From NCBI GenBank assembly GCA_902490095.1, contig CABUCQ010000048.1, positions 1-13,156 on the forward strand: 13,156 nt of DNA, written 5' to 3'. Position 1 is the stretch's first letter; each line of letters opens with the position of its first letter. Positions 4,780-10,934 of the stretch are shown piece after piece. The notes below the pieces were generated by a model. That model ran no database searches and was not told the DNA's origin. It saw nothing but the letters and a program-made list of their open reading frames with translations. Position numbers and translations under genes: made by a program. Origin of the DNA: an uncultured Collinsella sp. (GTDB lineage: Bacteria; Actinomycetota; Coriobacteriia; Coriobacteriales; Coriobacteriaceae).

Positions 4780-7530
4780 ATGTCTGACAAGCGCCGCACC
4801 TTTGCCGTTATCGACGGCAACTCGCTCATGCATCGCGCCTTCCACGCCGTGCCGCCGACTATGAACGCGCCGGACGGTCGCCCCACCAACGCGATCTTCG
4901 GCTTCCTGAACATGTTTCTTAAGATGATCGATGCCTTTAACCCCGACGGCGTGGTCGTGGCGTTTGATAAGGGCAAGCCGCGCGTGCGCATGGAGATGCT
5001 GCCGCAGTATAAGGCGCAGCGCCCGCCCATGGACCCCGATCTGCATGCGCAGTTCCCTATGATCAAGGAGCTGCTCGGTGCGCTCAACGTGCCGATTCTG
5101 CAGTCTGAGGGCTGGGAAGGCGACGATATCCTGGGAACCATGGCGCGCCTGGGTGAGGAGGCCGGCTGCGACATGCTGCTGGTGACCGGTGATCGCGATA
5201 TGTATCAGCTCGTGACCGAGCACGTCAACGTGGTCTCGACCCGCAAGGGCCTGTCCGACGTGGCGATCATGACGCCCGAGAGCGTGGACGATCTGTATCA
5301 CGGCATCACGCCGGCGCTCGTGCCCGACTTTTATGGTCTGAAGGGCGACACGTCCGATAACATCCCCGGCGTGCCGGGCATCGGCCCCAAAAAGGCGAGC
5401 GCGCTCATTGCGCAGTACGGTAGCCTGGACGAGGTCATCGCGCATGCCGACGAGGTCAAGGGCAAGATGGGCGAAAACCTGCGCGCACACATCGACGATG
5501 CTCTGCTGAGCCGCAAGGTCGCGACCATCCGCACCGATGCGCCCGTTGAACTCGATTTTGAGGCGACGTCCTTCCCGGCGTATTCTGCCGATGAGGTTTC
5601 CGCGGCACTGGGTACGCTCGGCATCACCGCCATGCAGAACCGTTTCTTGGCGCTGATCGGTGACGAGGGTGGCGCTGCTGCCGCTGCTAGAACGTTTGAG
5701 ATGCCCACGATTGAGCGCACCGCTGCCGGCGATGCCGAGGCGCTTGCTGACGTGGCGTCCGAGGTTTCGCGTGCGATCGAGGCGGGCGAGTGGGTCGCCA
5801 CCGTGGTGGACGATGACAAGGAAGAGGGCGCGCTCTTTGGACTGACGCGCACGCTGTGGTTGGCGACGTCCAAGGGCCTCTTCGCGCTCGAGGAGGGCGA
5901 CAGCTGCGCGGCGGCTGAGGTTGAGGGCTTCAACTTCGTCCACGGCGTGATTGCTGGCGTGCTCGCGCGTCTGTTTATGGAGGGTCGCGTGGCGAGCCCG
6001 GATATGAAGGTGCTGTTGCACGAGCTTTCGCCCATCGATTCTTCTGAGCCCGAGCTCATGGATCCGCTGGCAGTCGATTCTACGCGCATCTTCGATACCG
6101 TGGTTGCCGCCTACCTGCTGGATTCCGACCGCTCCGAGTTCGATGAGGCATATCTTGCCGATACGTATCTGCAGATGGCGCTGCCTGCGGCGCGCGGCGC
6201 AGAGGGTGCCGGCGAGGACGCTCCGGCACCTGCCGCCCGTACTGCGGCTCTGACGCTGGCGCTCGTGGCGCCGTTGCGCGAGTGCATGGCCCGCGAGAAC
6301 GCCGCCAACGTGTTCGATGGCATCGAGATGCCGCTCGTTCCGGTACTTGCCAAGATGGAGCGCGCGGGCATGCTCGTGGACCCCGAGCGCCTGCACAGTC
6401 TGTCCGAGGGTCTGGCGACCCAGATTGCCGAGGTCGAGCGCAGCATTCGCGACCTGGCGGGTGATGAGACGTTTAACATCGGTAGTCCCATGCAGCTGTC
6501 GCACGTGCTCTTTGATGTGATGGGGCTTCCGACCAAGGGCCTCAAGAAGACTAAGCGCGGCTATTATTCGACCAACGCCAAGGTGCTGAGCGACCTTGCC
6601 CGCGACCACGAGATCGTGCGCCTGATTTTGGACTGGCGTGAGAAGTCCAAGATTAAGTCGACCTATCTGGACACGCTAGGTCCGCTGCGTCGTGGCGACG
6701 GTCGTGTGCACACCACGTACAACCAGACCATCACCGCGACGGGGCGTCTGTCCTCGAGCGACCCGAACCTGCAGAACATCCCGACGCGCTCTGAGCTGGG
6801 CCGTACCGTCAAGACGGCGTTTTCGGCAGGCGAGGGAAGCGTCTTTTTGGCGGTGGACTACTCGCAGATCGAGCTGCGTCTGCTGGCGCATCTCTCAGGT
6901 GACGAGCACTTGGTGCGCGCCTTTAACGAGGGCGAGGACTTCCATGCCGAGACGGCGGCGCGCGTGTTCGGTGTGCCGGTGCCCGAGGTAACGCCCGACC
7001 TGCGCAGTCGCGCCAAGGCCGTGAACTTTGGTATCGTGTACGGCCAGCAGGCCTACGGCCTGTCGCAGTCGCTGCGTATCTCGATGGCCGAGGCGCGCGA
7101 TATGATCGATCGCTACTACGAGGCCTACCCGGGCGTGCGCACGTTCCTCGACAATGTGGTGGCGCGCGCCAAGCAGGCGGGCTATGCCGAGACCATGTAT
7201 GGCCGCAGACGCCATATTCCCGAGCTCAAGGCCAAAAACCCACAGCTCCGCGGCTTTGGTGAGCGCACGGCCATGAACCACCCCATGCAGGGCACCGCAG
7301 CCGACATCATCAAAATCGCCATGGCCCGCGTGAGCCGCCGCCTGGAAGAAGAAGGCTTTGCCGCCCACATGATTCTTCAAGTACACGACGAACTAGACTT
7401 CGAGTGCCCCATCGATGAGGTTGAGCGCCTCACCGCAATGGTCCGTGACGTCATGGAACACGTCGTAGACCTACGCGTACCCCTCATCGCCGAAGCCAGC
7501 ACCGGCATAACCTGGGCCGACGCCAAATAA
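4780..7530 (+). CDS. polA: DNA polymerase I, 916 aa, with degenerate 3'-5' exonuclease domain
   Basis: Pol I fills gaps and removes RNA primers during lagging-strand synthesis and repair. The N-terminal 5' nuclease domain (about 1-290) is intact: VIDGNSLMHRAFH, GDRDMYQLV and the helix-hairpin-helix stretch DTSDNIPGVPGIGPKKA at 190-206. The polymerase domain is intact: TATGRLSSSDPNLQNIP, motif A DYSQIELRL with Asp693, the O-helix with Arg742, Lys746, Phe750 and Tyr754, and motif C QVHDEL with Asp870. The middle domain lacks the DTE motif and the YAxxDA motif that supply the E. coli proofreading carboxylates; only an FDT near residue 430 resembles the third. Proofreading is probably absent, as in many Gram-positive Pol I enzymes. 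The ATG at 4780 follows GCGAGG. Codon choice changes sharply over the last 70 or so codons. Confidence 0.97.
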   Translation: MSDKRRTFAVIDGNSLMHRAFHAVPPTMNAPDGRPTNAIFGFLNMFLKMIDAFNPDGVVVAFDKGKPRVRMEMLPQYKAQRPPMDPDLHAQFPMIKELLGALNVPILQSEGWEGDDILGTMARLGEEAGCDMLLVTGDRDMYQLVTEHVNVVSTRKGLSDVAIMTPESVDDLYHGITPALVPDFYGLKGDTSDNIPGVPGIGPKKASALIAQYGSLDEVIAHADEVKGKMGENLRAHIDDALLSRKVATIRTDAPVELDFEATSFPAYSADEVSAALGTLGITAMQNRFLALIGDEGGAAAAARTFEMPTIERTAAGDAEALADVASEVSRAIEAGEWVATVVDDDKEEGALFGLTRTLWLATSKGLFALEEGDSCAAAEVEGFNFVHGVIAGVLARLFMEGRVASPDMKVLLHELSPIDSSEPELMDPLAVDSTRIFDTVVAAYLLDSDRSEFDEAYLADTYLQMALPAARGAEGAGEDAPAPAARTAALTLALVAPLRECMARENAANVFDGIEMPLVPVLAKMERAGMLVDPERLHSLSEGLATQIAEVERSIRDLAGDETFNIGSPMQLSHVLFDVMGLPTKGLKKTKRGYYSTNAKVLSDLARDHEIVRLILDWREKSKIKSTYLDTLGPLRRGDGRVHTTYNQTITATGRLSSSDPNLQNIPTRSELGRTVKTAFSAGEGSVFLAVDYSQIELRLLAHLSGDEHLVRAFNEGEDFHAETAARVFGVPVPEVTPDLRSRAKAVNFGIVYGQQAYGLSQSLRISMAEARDMIDRYYEAYPGVRTFLDNVVARAKQAGYAETMYGRRRHIPELKAKNPQLRGFGERTAMNHPMQGTAADIIKIAMARVSRRLEEEGFAAHMILQVHDELDFECPIDEVERLTAMVRDVMEHVVDLRVPLIAEASTGITWADAK

Positions 7531-7564
7531 AGACCCTCCATCAACCCCAAAGTGACCAAAAGCA

Positions 7565-7598
7565 GAAGGGGGCTCCTTGCCATCAAGGAGCCCCCTTC
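7565..7598. terminator. Compact GC-rich hairpin after polA
   Basis: A perfect 15-base stem (7565-7579 with 7584-7598) closes a four-base CCAT loop, 34 bases after the polA stop. On the plus strand there is no proper T-run after it (ATTCC). On the minus strand the stem is followed by TGCTTTTGG. It may serve both convergent genes, polA and the HAD hydrolase. Confidence 0.7.
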
Positions 7599-7632
7599 AT
7601 TCCAAAAAATCAGCCAAGTCTCTAGGCGCCAA

Positions 7633-7827
7633 GACGCCATCCAGGCGGCAAGCAAGTCACCGCAGGACCTGGCCGGGCGAGCGGGTAAGTTTTTCGTAGA
7701 TTCCGCACGAGCCGGAAAGCACTTAATGTGCTTTCCGAGCGAGCCCAGGACCTGACCGAACGAAAAACTTACCCGCTCGCCCGGCCAGGTCCGACGAGCA
7801 ACGTTAACGAGCCGCCAAGATGGCGTC
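7633..7827. repeat. Very long nested palindrome between convergent polA and HAD genes
   Basis: The core is a perfect 33-base inverted repeat (7665-7697 with 7760-7792). Inside it is a second hairpin with 10-base arms (7713-7722 with 7728-7737) and a five-base loop. Outside the core the similarity continues with gaps: GACGCCATC at 7633-7641 and GGCGGC at 7644-7649 are matched by their complements at 7819-7827 and 7811-7816, inside the last codons of the HAD gene. The arms are therefore about 65 bases each. The motif AGGACCTG also occurs a third time at 7747-7754. Function unknown; a convergent terminator, a foldback duplication or a copy of a dispersed palindromic repeat are all possible. Confidence 0.85.
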
Positions 7828-8631
7828 GATGAGCGTCAGTACGCCCCCGTCGTTGTTGCTCGGAATGCGCCACTTGGCGTGCGCGTTCATATGCTCTTCG
7901 GCATTGTCCACGATAAAGCTGTGCCCGACGCGCTCGAGCATGGGGATGTCGTTGTAGGTGTCGCCCACGGCGGCAGCATCGGCAATATCGATGCCCAGGT
8001 GCTCGCACAGGTTAGCGACGCCGGCGCCCTTGTCGACGCCCAGGTTCATAAAGTCGATCCACTCGCGCCCGGCGTTGGTGACGTAGAGCTTGTCCGAGAA
8101 CTCGGGGCTATAGGTCTCGCGGAAAGCGGGCTCGGCGTCGTAGCCGGGGAAGAAGACCGAAATCTTGTTGGACTCGAAATCAATGCCCTCAAAGCTGTCG
8201 ACGTAGTTGATTGTGTTGTAGTAGACGCTGATCTCGTCGTGGTATTGATGGTCGCGGGCAAGCACGTAGAACTCGTCGAAGCAGCACAGGACGGGGACAG
8301 CGCGAGAATCCTCCGAGGCACGGTTCAAGACCTGCTGATACAGCTCCACGTCAATATTGCTCTTATAGATATAGCTGCCGCGATAGATCACGCACGCTCC
8401 GTTGTCGGGACAAAAGGCGAGGCGGTTCTTGATGCCCTCGAACATCTCCTCGAGCTTGGGGGCGGGACGTCCGCTGGCGGGGCAGAATACGATGCCGGCG
8501 TCGGCGAGCTTGTCCAGGCGCTCATCAAGACCCTGGGGCAGCACACGCTCGTCGGTCAGCAGCGTCTTGTCCATATCGACGGCGAGAATCTTAATGTTGC
8601 CGATGTTGGCGTCCGATTCGTAAGTTTGCAT
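7804..8631 (-). CDS. Cof-type HAD-IIB family phosphatase, 275 aa
   Basis: This is a haloacid-dehalogenase-superfamily hydrolase, probably a soluble sugar-phosphate, nucleotide or cofactor phosphatase. All four HAD motifs are present: DMDKTLL with nucleophile Asp19 and general acid Asp21, SGRP for motif II, Lys201 in VDKGAGV for motif III, and GDTYNDIPML with Asp224 and Asp228 for motif IV. The long insertion between motifs II and III is the type IIB (Cof) cap. The length is typical. The ATG at 8631 has GAAAGG nine bases upstream. It stands alone, convergent with polA and divergent from the argG leader, so context does not suggest a substrate. Its last codons form part of the long palindrome at 7633-7827. 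The precise substrate cannot be assigned, since this family is broad and promiscuous. Confidence 0.9.
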   Translation of the reverse strand: MQTYESDANIGNIKILAVDMDKTLLTDERVLPQGLDERLDKLADAGIVFCPASGRPAPKLEEMFEGIKNRLAFCPDNGACVIYRGSYIYKSNIDVELYQQVLNRASEDSRAVPVLCCFDEFYVLARDHQYHDEISVYYNTINYVDSFEGIDFESNKISVFFPGYDAEPAFRETYSPEFSDKLYVTNAGREWIDFMNLGVDKGAGVANLCEHLGIDIADAAAVGDTYNDIPMLERVGHSFIVDNAEEHMNAHAKWRIPSNNDGGVLTLIDAILAAR

Positions 8632-8666
8632 AAAAATGCGCCTTTCGTTTCGAGATTGTTTCAGAC

Positions 8667-8672
8667 GTTATA
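8667..8672 (-). promoter_or_regulatory. Weak candidate -10 for the HAD gene
   Basis: On the minus strand TATAAC stands 36 bases before the HAD ATG within an AT-rich stretch. No convincing -35 accompanies it. Confidence 0.3.
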
Positions 8673-8718
8673 ACCATCAACTAGTAGTCGAGCGTATTTT
8701 CGCAGGAATGGTGCGTAT

Positions 8719-8769
8719 TTGCACTGCAATTCACAAACTAATGAAAAAACTTTTCAGAAATTTGAATTT
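8719..8769. promoter_or_regulatory. Cluster of small AT-rich palindromes between HAD gene and argG promoter
   Basis: Three short palindromes stand in 51 bases: TTGCACTGCAA (8719-8729), TGAAAAAACTTTTCA (8742-8756) and AAATTTGAATTT (8758-8769). The second resembles an ARG box (TGAAT-4-ATTCA) but has one extra central base. They lie just upstream of a candidate promoter for the argG leader, so they could be operators for ArgR or another regulator. This is a positional inference; AT-rich DNA produces such palindromes easily. Confidence 0.35.
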
Positions 8770-8774
8770 GTCGC

Positions 8775-8802
8775 TTGCGCAGCGTGCACTTTATCGTAAT
8801 AT
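8775..8802 (+). promoter_or_regulatory. Candidate promoter for the argG leader transcript
   Basis: TTGCGC (8775-8780) and TAATAT (8797-8802) are separated by 16 bases in an AT-rich region. Transcription would begin near 8809, at the 5' edge of the three-way-junction fold and about 97 bases before the leader peptide. This would give argG an untranslated leader of roughly 375 bases. Confidence 0.45.
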
Positions 8803-8809
8803 AGCGAAC

Positions 8810-8866
8810 ATCGAAAACGGAGACGGCAAAAGAGCCGCTTACCGAGGAAAAGGTACCGTTTGCGAT
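8810..8866 (+). ncRNA. Predicted three-way-junction leader RNA upstream of the argG leader peptide
   Basis: The outer stem pairs 8810-8820 with 8856-8866: 10 base pairs with one A-G mismatch (8814 against 8862). Two hairpins lie inside: CGGC/GCCG (8824-8827 with 8834-8837, loop AAAAGA) and TACC/GGTA (8840-8843 with 8852-8855, loop GAGGAAAA). The second hairpin abuts the outer stem directly, leaving short joining strands of three and two bases. It matches no riboswitch consensus I recognise. It may be a structural part of the attenuator, a ligand-binding element, or chance folding. Evidence is by eye only. Confidence 0.4.
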
Positions 8867-8905
8867 ATTTGAATTGCGCCCGGCGATACGTGAAAGGAGA
8901 GGCAG

Positions 8906-8980
8906 ATGCAGTTCGTACAGATCATCACCACTGCAGACAATGCTCTCCGCCGTCAGCGCGCAATTTCCCGACGACGATAA
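8906..8980 (+). CDS. Arginine-rich leader peptide of argG, 24 aa
   Basis: A short ORF begins at ATG 8906 with AAAGGAG (8893-8899) at six bases, a ribosome binding site as good as those of the real genes here. Its second half reads ALRRQRAISRRR and then stops: six arginines in the last ten residues. The final three codons are CGA CGA CGA, directly before TAA. CGA is uncommon in the neighbouring genes, which favour CGC and CGT. The ORF stands about 200 bases upstream of argG, the arginine biosynthetic gene, which is the expected place for a peptide whose translation senses charged arginyl-tRNA. Bases 8896-8901 of its ribosome binding site can pair with 8943-8948 within it. It is followed by hairpins at 8973-8988 and 8988-9021. 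The peptide itself probably has no function. The alternative is a chance ORF, but site quality, arginine bias and position agree. Confidence 0.7.
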   Translation: MQFVQIITTADNALRRQRAISRRR

Positions 8981-9052
8981 CAATCGTCTCTGTCCACATG
9001 GGGCGAATTGCCTCAACAGAGTCATTTTGAGGTCGTTGGGTTTAAGCACGAC
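8973..9052 (+). promoter_or_regulatory. Putative attenuator structures of argG (competing hairpins after the leader peptide)
   Basis: Hairpin A, GACGAT-AACA-ATCGTC (8973-8988), includes the last arginine codons and the stop. Hairpin B pairs CTCTGT with ACAGAG (8988-8993 with 9016-9021) and, after a five-base bulge, TGGGGC with GCCTCA (8999-9004 with 9010-9015). It is followed by TCATTTTGA, a weak intrinsic-terminator form. A competing long-range helix is possible: 8967-8975 (CCCGACGAC, the arginine codons) with 9032-9040 (GTCGTTGGG), nine pairs with one G-U. Bases 9032-9036 can instead pair with 9048-9052. These alternatives are what an attenuator needs, but which state terminates is not resolved. 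Confidence 0.55.
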
Positions 9053-9185
9053 ATAGCCGCATGTTTCTAGGGCATGCCTGTGATGCATTCTGCTGAATAA
9101 CCTGATATTGCACGGTATATGACCTTGAAATGACTTGCAACTGACCGATGTTCTAACTAGCTACCAAGGGCGAAAGGAAACAGCC

Positions 9186-10412
9186 ATGAGCAAGGAAAAA
9201 GTCGTTCTCGCATATTCCGGTGGTCTTGATACATCCGTATGTGTCAAGTGGCTCCAGGACGAGAAGAATCTCGATGTCGTTTGCGTCTGCGGCAACGTGG
9301 GCCAGGAAGAGACCGGACTGGATGCCAAGAAGCAGAAGGCGCTCGACCTGGGCGTTCTCGATTGCCAGGTACTCGACCTGCGCGACGAGTTCTCCGATGA
9401 GTTCCTGACTAAGGCCATCGCCGCAAACTCCATGTACGAGAACAAGTATCCGCTGCTCTCCGCCCTGTCTCGCCCGCTGCTTGCCAAGAAGCTTGTTGAG
9501 GTCGCCCACGAGTTTGGCGCGACCCACGTCGCCCACGGCTGCACCGGCAAGGGTAACGACCAGGTCCGTTTTGAGGCCGCCGTCAAGGCCCTCGACCCCG
9601 AGCTCAAGGTTATCGCCCCGGTGCGCGAGTGGGATCTGAAGTGCCGTCCCGACGAGGTCGCCTATGCCCACGCTCACAACGTGCCGGTTCCCGAGGGTGC
9701 CAACGACAACCCCTACTCCATCGACGACAACCTGTGGGGTCGTGCCATTGAGTGCGGTCACCTGGAGGATCCCTGGAACGAGCCGCTCGACGACGCTTGG
9801 GTTATGACCAAGAACCCCGAGGACACGCCGGACACCCCGACCTACACCGAGATTGAGTTTGAGGCCGGCAAGCCCGTCGCCGTCGACGGCAAGAAGATGA
9901 AGCTCTCCGAGATCGTCATCGCCCTCAACAAGATCTCCGGCGACAATGGCTTTGGCCGTCTCGATCTGGTCGAGGATCGCCTGGTGGGCCTTAAGAGCCG
10001 CGAGTGCTACGAGGTTCCCGGCGCCCTGACGCTCATCACCGCCCACAAGGCGCTCGAGGACATCTGCGTCGAGGGCGACCTGCTCAAGACCAAGATTAAG
10101 CTCGAGCAGGATTGGGCCACCGCCGTGTACAACGGCCAGTGGTACAGCCCGCTCAAAAACGCGCTCGACGCCTTTATGGCTGACACCCAGAAGTTCGTGA
10201 CCGGCACTGTCCGTCTGAAGTTCTTTAAGGGCAACTGCCATGTCGTCGGCCGCAAGAGCCCCTTCAGCCTCTACGACTACGGTCTGGCTACCTACGACCG
10301 CGACACCACGTTTGACGAGAAGGCCAGCGCCGGCTTTATCGAGATCGATACGCTGTCGCTCAAGACGTGGGCAAAGGTCCAGGGCCCCAGCTCTGCTGCC
10401 GCCCAGGCCTAG
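9186..10412 (+). CDS. argG: Argininosuccinate synthase, 408 aa
   Basis: This enzyme joins citrulline and aspartate, using ATP, to make argininosuccinate in the penultimate step of arginine synthesis in the cytoplasm. The N-terminal ATP pyrophosphatase loop AYSGGLDTS (9-17) is intact. HGCTGKGNDQVRFE starts at His117, and the citrulline/aspartate-binding blocks EWDLKCRPDE, ENLWGR-like DDNLWGR and KSRECYEVPGA are present. The length of about 400 is normal. The start is ATG 9186, with GAAAGGA seven bases upstream. A longer in-frame reading from 9135 has no matching site. The gene lies behind a long leader carrying an arginine-rich peptide and hairpins, which suggests arginine-responsive attenuation. 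argH follows 522 bases downstream, separated by a terminator-like hairpin and a small ORF, so the two may not form a simple operon. Confidence 0.97.
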   Translation: MSKEKVVLAYSGGLDTSVCVKWLQDEKNLDVVCVCGNVGQEETGLDAKKQKALDLGVLDCQVLDLRDEFSDEFLTKAIAANSMYENKYPLLSALSRPLLAKKLVEVAHEFGATHVAHGCTGKGNDQVRFEAAVKALDPELKVIAPVREWDLKCRPDEVAYAHAHNVPVPEGANDNPYSIDDNLWGRAIECGHLEDPWNEPLDDAWVMTKNPEDTPDTPTYTEIEFEAGKPVAVDGKKMKLSEIVIALNKISGDNGFGRLDLVEDRLVGLKSRECYEVPGALTLITAHKALEDICVEGDLLKTKIKLEQDWATAVYNGQWYSPLKNALDAFMADTQKFVTGTVRLKFFKGNCHVVGRKSPFSLYDYGLATYDRDTTFDEKASAGFIEIDTLSLKTWAKVQGPSSAAAQA

Positions 10413-10454
10413 CGCCTCCTTCCCTTGGTATCCGCGCGGCCCATCCGCGTGATA

Positions 10455-10490
10455 CATAACGGGCGCACGGGGTCCCTACCTTTCGTTATG
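10455..10490 (+). repeat. Hairpin with 7-base arms after argG
   Basis: CATAACG (10455-10461) pairs with CGTTATG (10484-10490) around 22 bases. The stem is short and no T-run follows. I see no tRNA or known RNA in this stretch. Confidence 0.35.
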
Positions 10491-10565
10491 CTTGCTGACA
10501 CTTCTTAACATCGGTGGCCCCTACGTTCCGCCCGCATATATGATGCCGCGTCTGCGGCTGAGTCC

Positions 10566-10600
10566 GAGCCCCGCCGGGGTTGTCCGGCGGGGCTCCTTCT
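10566..10600 (+). terminator. GC-rich terminator-like hairpin between argG and the 56-aa ORF
   Basis: A perfect 12-base stem (GAGCCCCGCCGG, 10566-10577, with 10584-10595) closes a six-base loop and is followed by CTTCTATCAATTT. The stem is very stable, but the T-run is poor. It stands about 150 bases after argG and 50 bases before the next start codon, so it could end the argG transcript or attenuate the downstream genes. Confidence 0.6.
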
Positions 10601-10645
10601 ATCAATTTGGCGGCTCTGTGCCTATATATATGAGGAGTATCCATT

Positions 10646-10816
10646 ATGTTCAATGCTATCGCGCATGCTTTGCTTGCCCTTGCGCCCGAGTTCGATGCTG
10701 TAAGGGTCGAGGACGTTCCTATGAGCCTGAAGGCCTGGATCGATGGTTCGCAGGGCAACATCCGGAGGGAGACGTTGGGCGCCAAGTGCATGGTGCGTCA
10801 CTTCTTTGCAAATTAG
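10646..10816 (+). CDS. Small protein of unknown function, 56 aa, between argG and argH
   Basis: A 56-codon ORF starts at ATG 10646 with GAGGAG eight bases upstream and ends at TAG 10814-10816. The translation starts MFNAIAHALLALAPEFDA, an amphipathic or hydrophobic N-terminal helix. It then passes through an acidic middle (VRVEDVPMSLKAWIDG) to a basic C-terminus ending in VRHFFAN. There is one Arg pair, one Cys and one Trp, and no recognisable domain or full-length membrane segment. Codon choice resembles the neighbouring genes at most positions (GCC, CTG, AAG, GGC), which supports real coding. It sits on the argG and argH strand, downstream of a strong hairpin and about 118 bases before argH. 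A role in arginine metabolism or its control is possible only by position. I do not recognise the family. Confidence 0.6.
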   Translation: MFNAIAHALLALAPEFDAVRVEDVPMSLKAWIDGSQGNIRRETLGAKCMVRHFFAN

Positions 10817-10838
10817 CCACATGGCCCCGCGCGCGGCA

Positions 10839-10854
10839 GGGAGTGTGTAAAACT
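10839..10854 (+). promoter_or_regulatory. Weak candidate promoter block upstream of argH
   Basis: GGGAGTGTGTAAAACT stands 81 bases before the argH ATG and nearly repeats the block upstream of polA (4723-4737). TAAAAC or AAAACT would be the -10. No -35 is evident. Confidence 0.3.
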
Positions 10855-10934
10855 AGCGGTTGATAAATCGCTTTAGCGACAGGGCACATTGCTTTGGACG
10901 CTTGTTTTGGTATTTGGAGAAAGGAGACGGTTCC

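Noticed and set aside
4681..6609. 642-codon open frame antisense to polA
   Set aside because: It is a shadow of polA in high-GC DNA: low-complexity His/Arg-rich translation, no ribosome binding site, no recognisable domain. The sense frame has all polymerase motifs.
7552..7755. 67-codon ORF across the polA terminator and palindrome
   Set aside because: It runs through a 15-base hairpin and one arm of the 33-base inverted repeat and has no ribosome binding site. The structure explains the sequence better than coding.
7665..7792. Invertible promoter or phase-variable switch bounded by 33-base inverted repeats
   Set aside because: The 62-base interior is itself a hairpin, no promoter is visible, both flanking genes converge on it, and no recombinase is in the window.
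8636..8872. 78-codon ORF in the argG leader region
   Set aside because: Its start lies in the HAD leader, it has no ribosome binding site, and it crosses the candidate promoter and the three-way junction.
8738..9088. 116-codon minus-strand ORF across the argG leader
   Set aside because: No ribosome binding site at its ATG; it overlaps the leader peptide and hairpins antisense, and the translation has no recognisable features.
9022..9185. T-box element in the argG leader
   Set aside because: The conserved TGGNACCGCG T-box sequence is absent anywhere between the leader peptide and the argG start.
9153..10457. 434-codon open frame antisense to argG
   Set aside because: A compositional shadow of argG with a Val/Gly/Leu-rich translation and no start signal.
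10413..10645. tRNA gene between argG and the small ORF
   Set aside because: GC-rich hairpins suggested it, but no cloverleaf with a TTCRANY arm and a closing acceptor stem can be drawn.
10492..10863. 123-codon ORF between argG and argH
   Set aside because: No ribosome binding site, and it reads through the stable hairpin at 10566-10595. The 56-codon frame from 10646 has a proper start signal and more natural composition.
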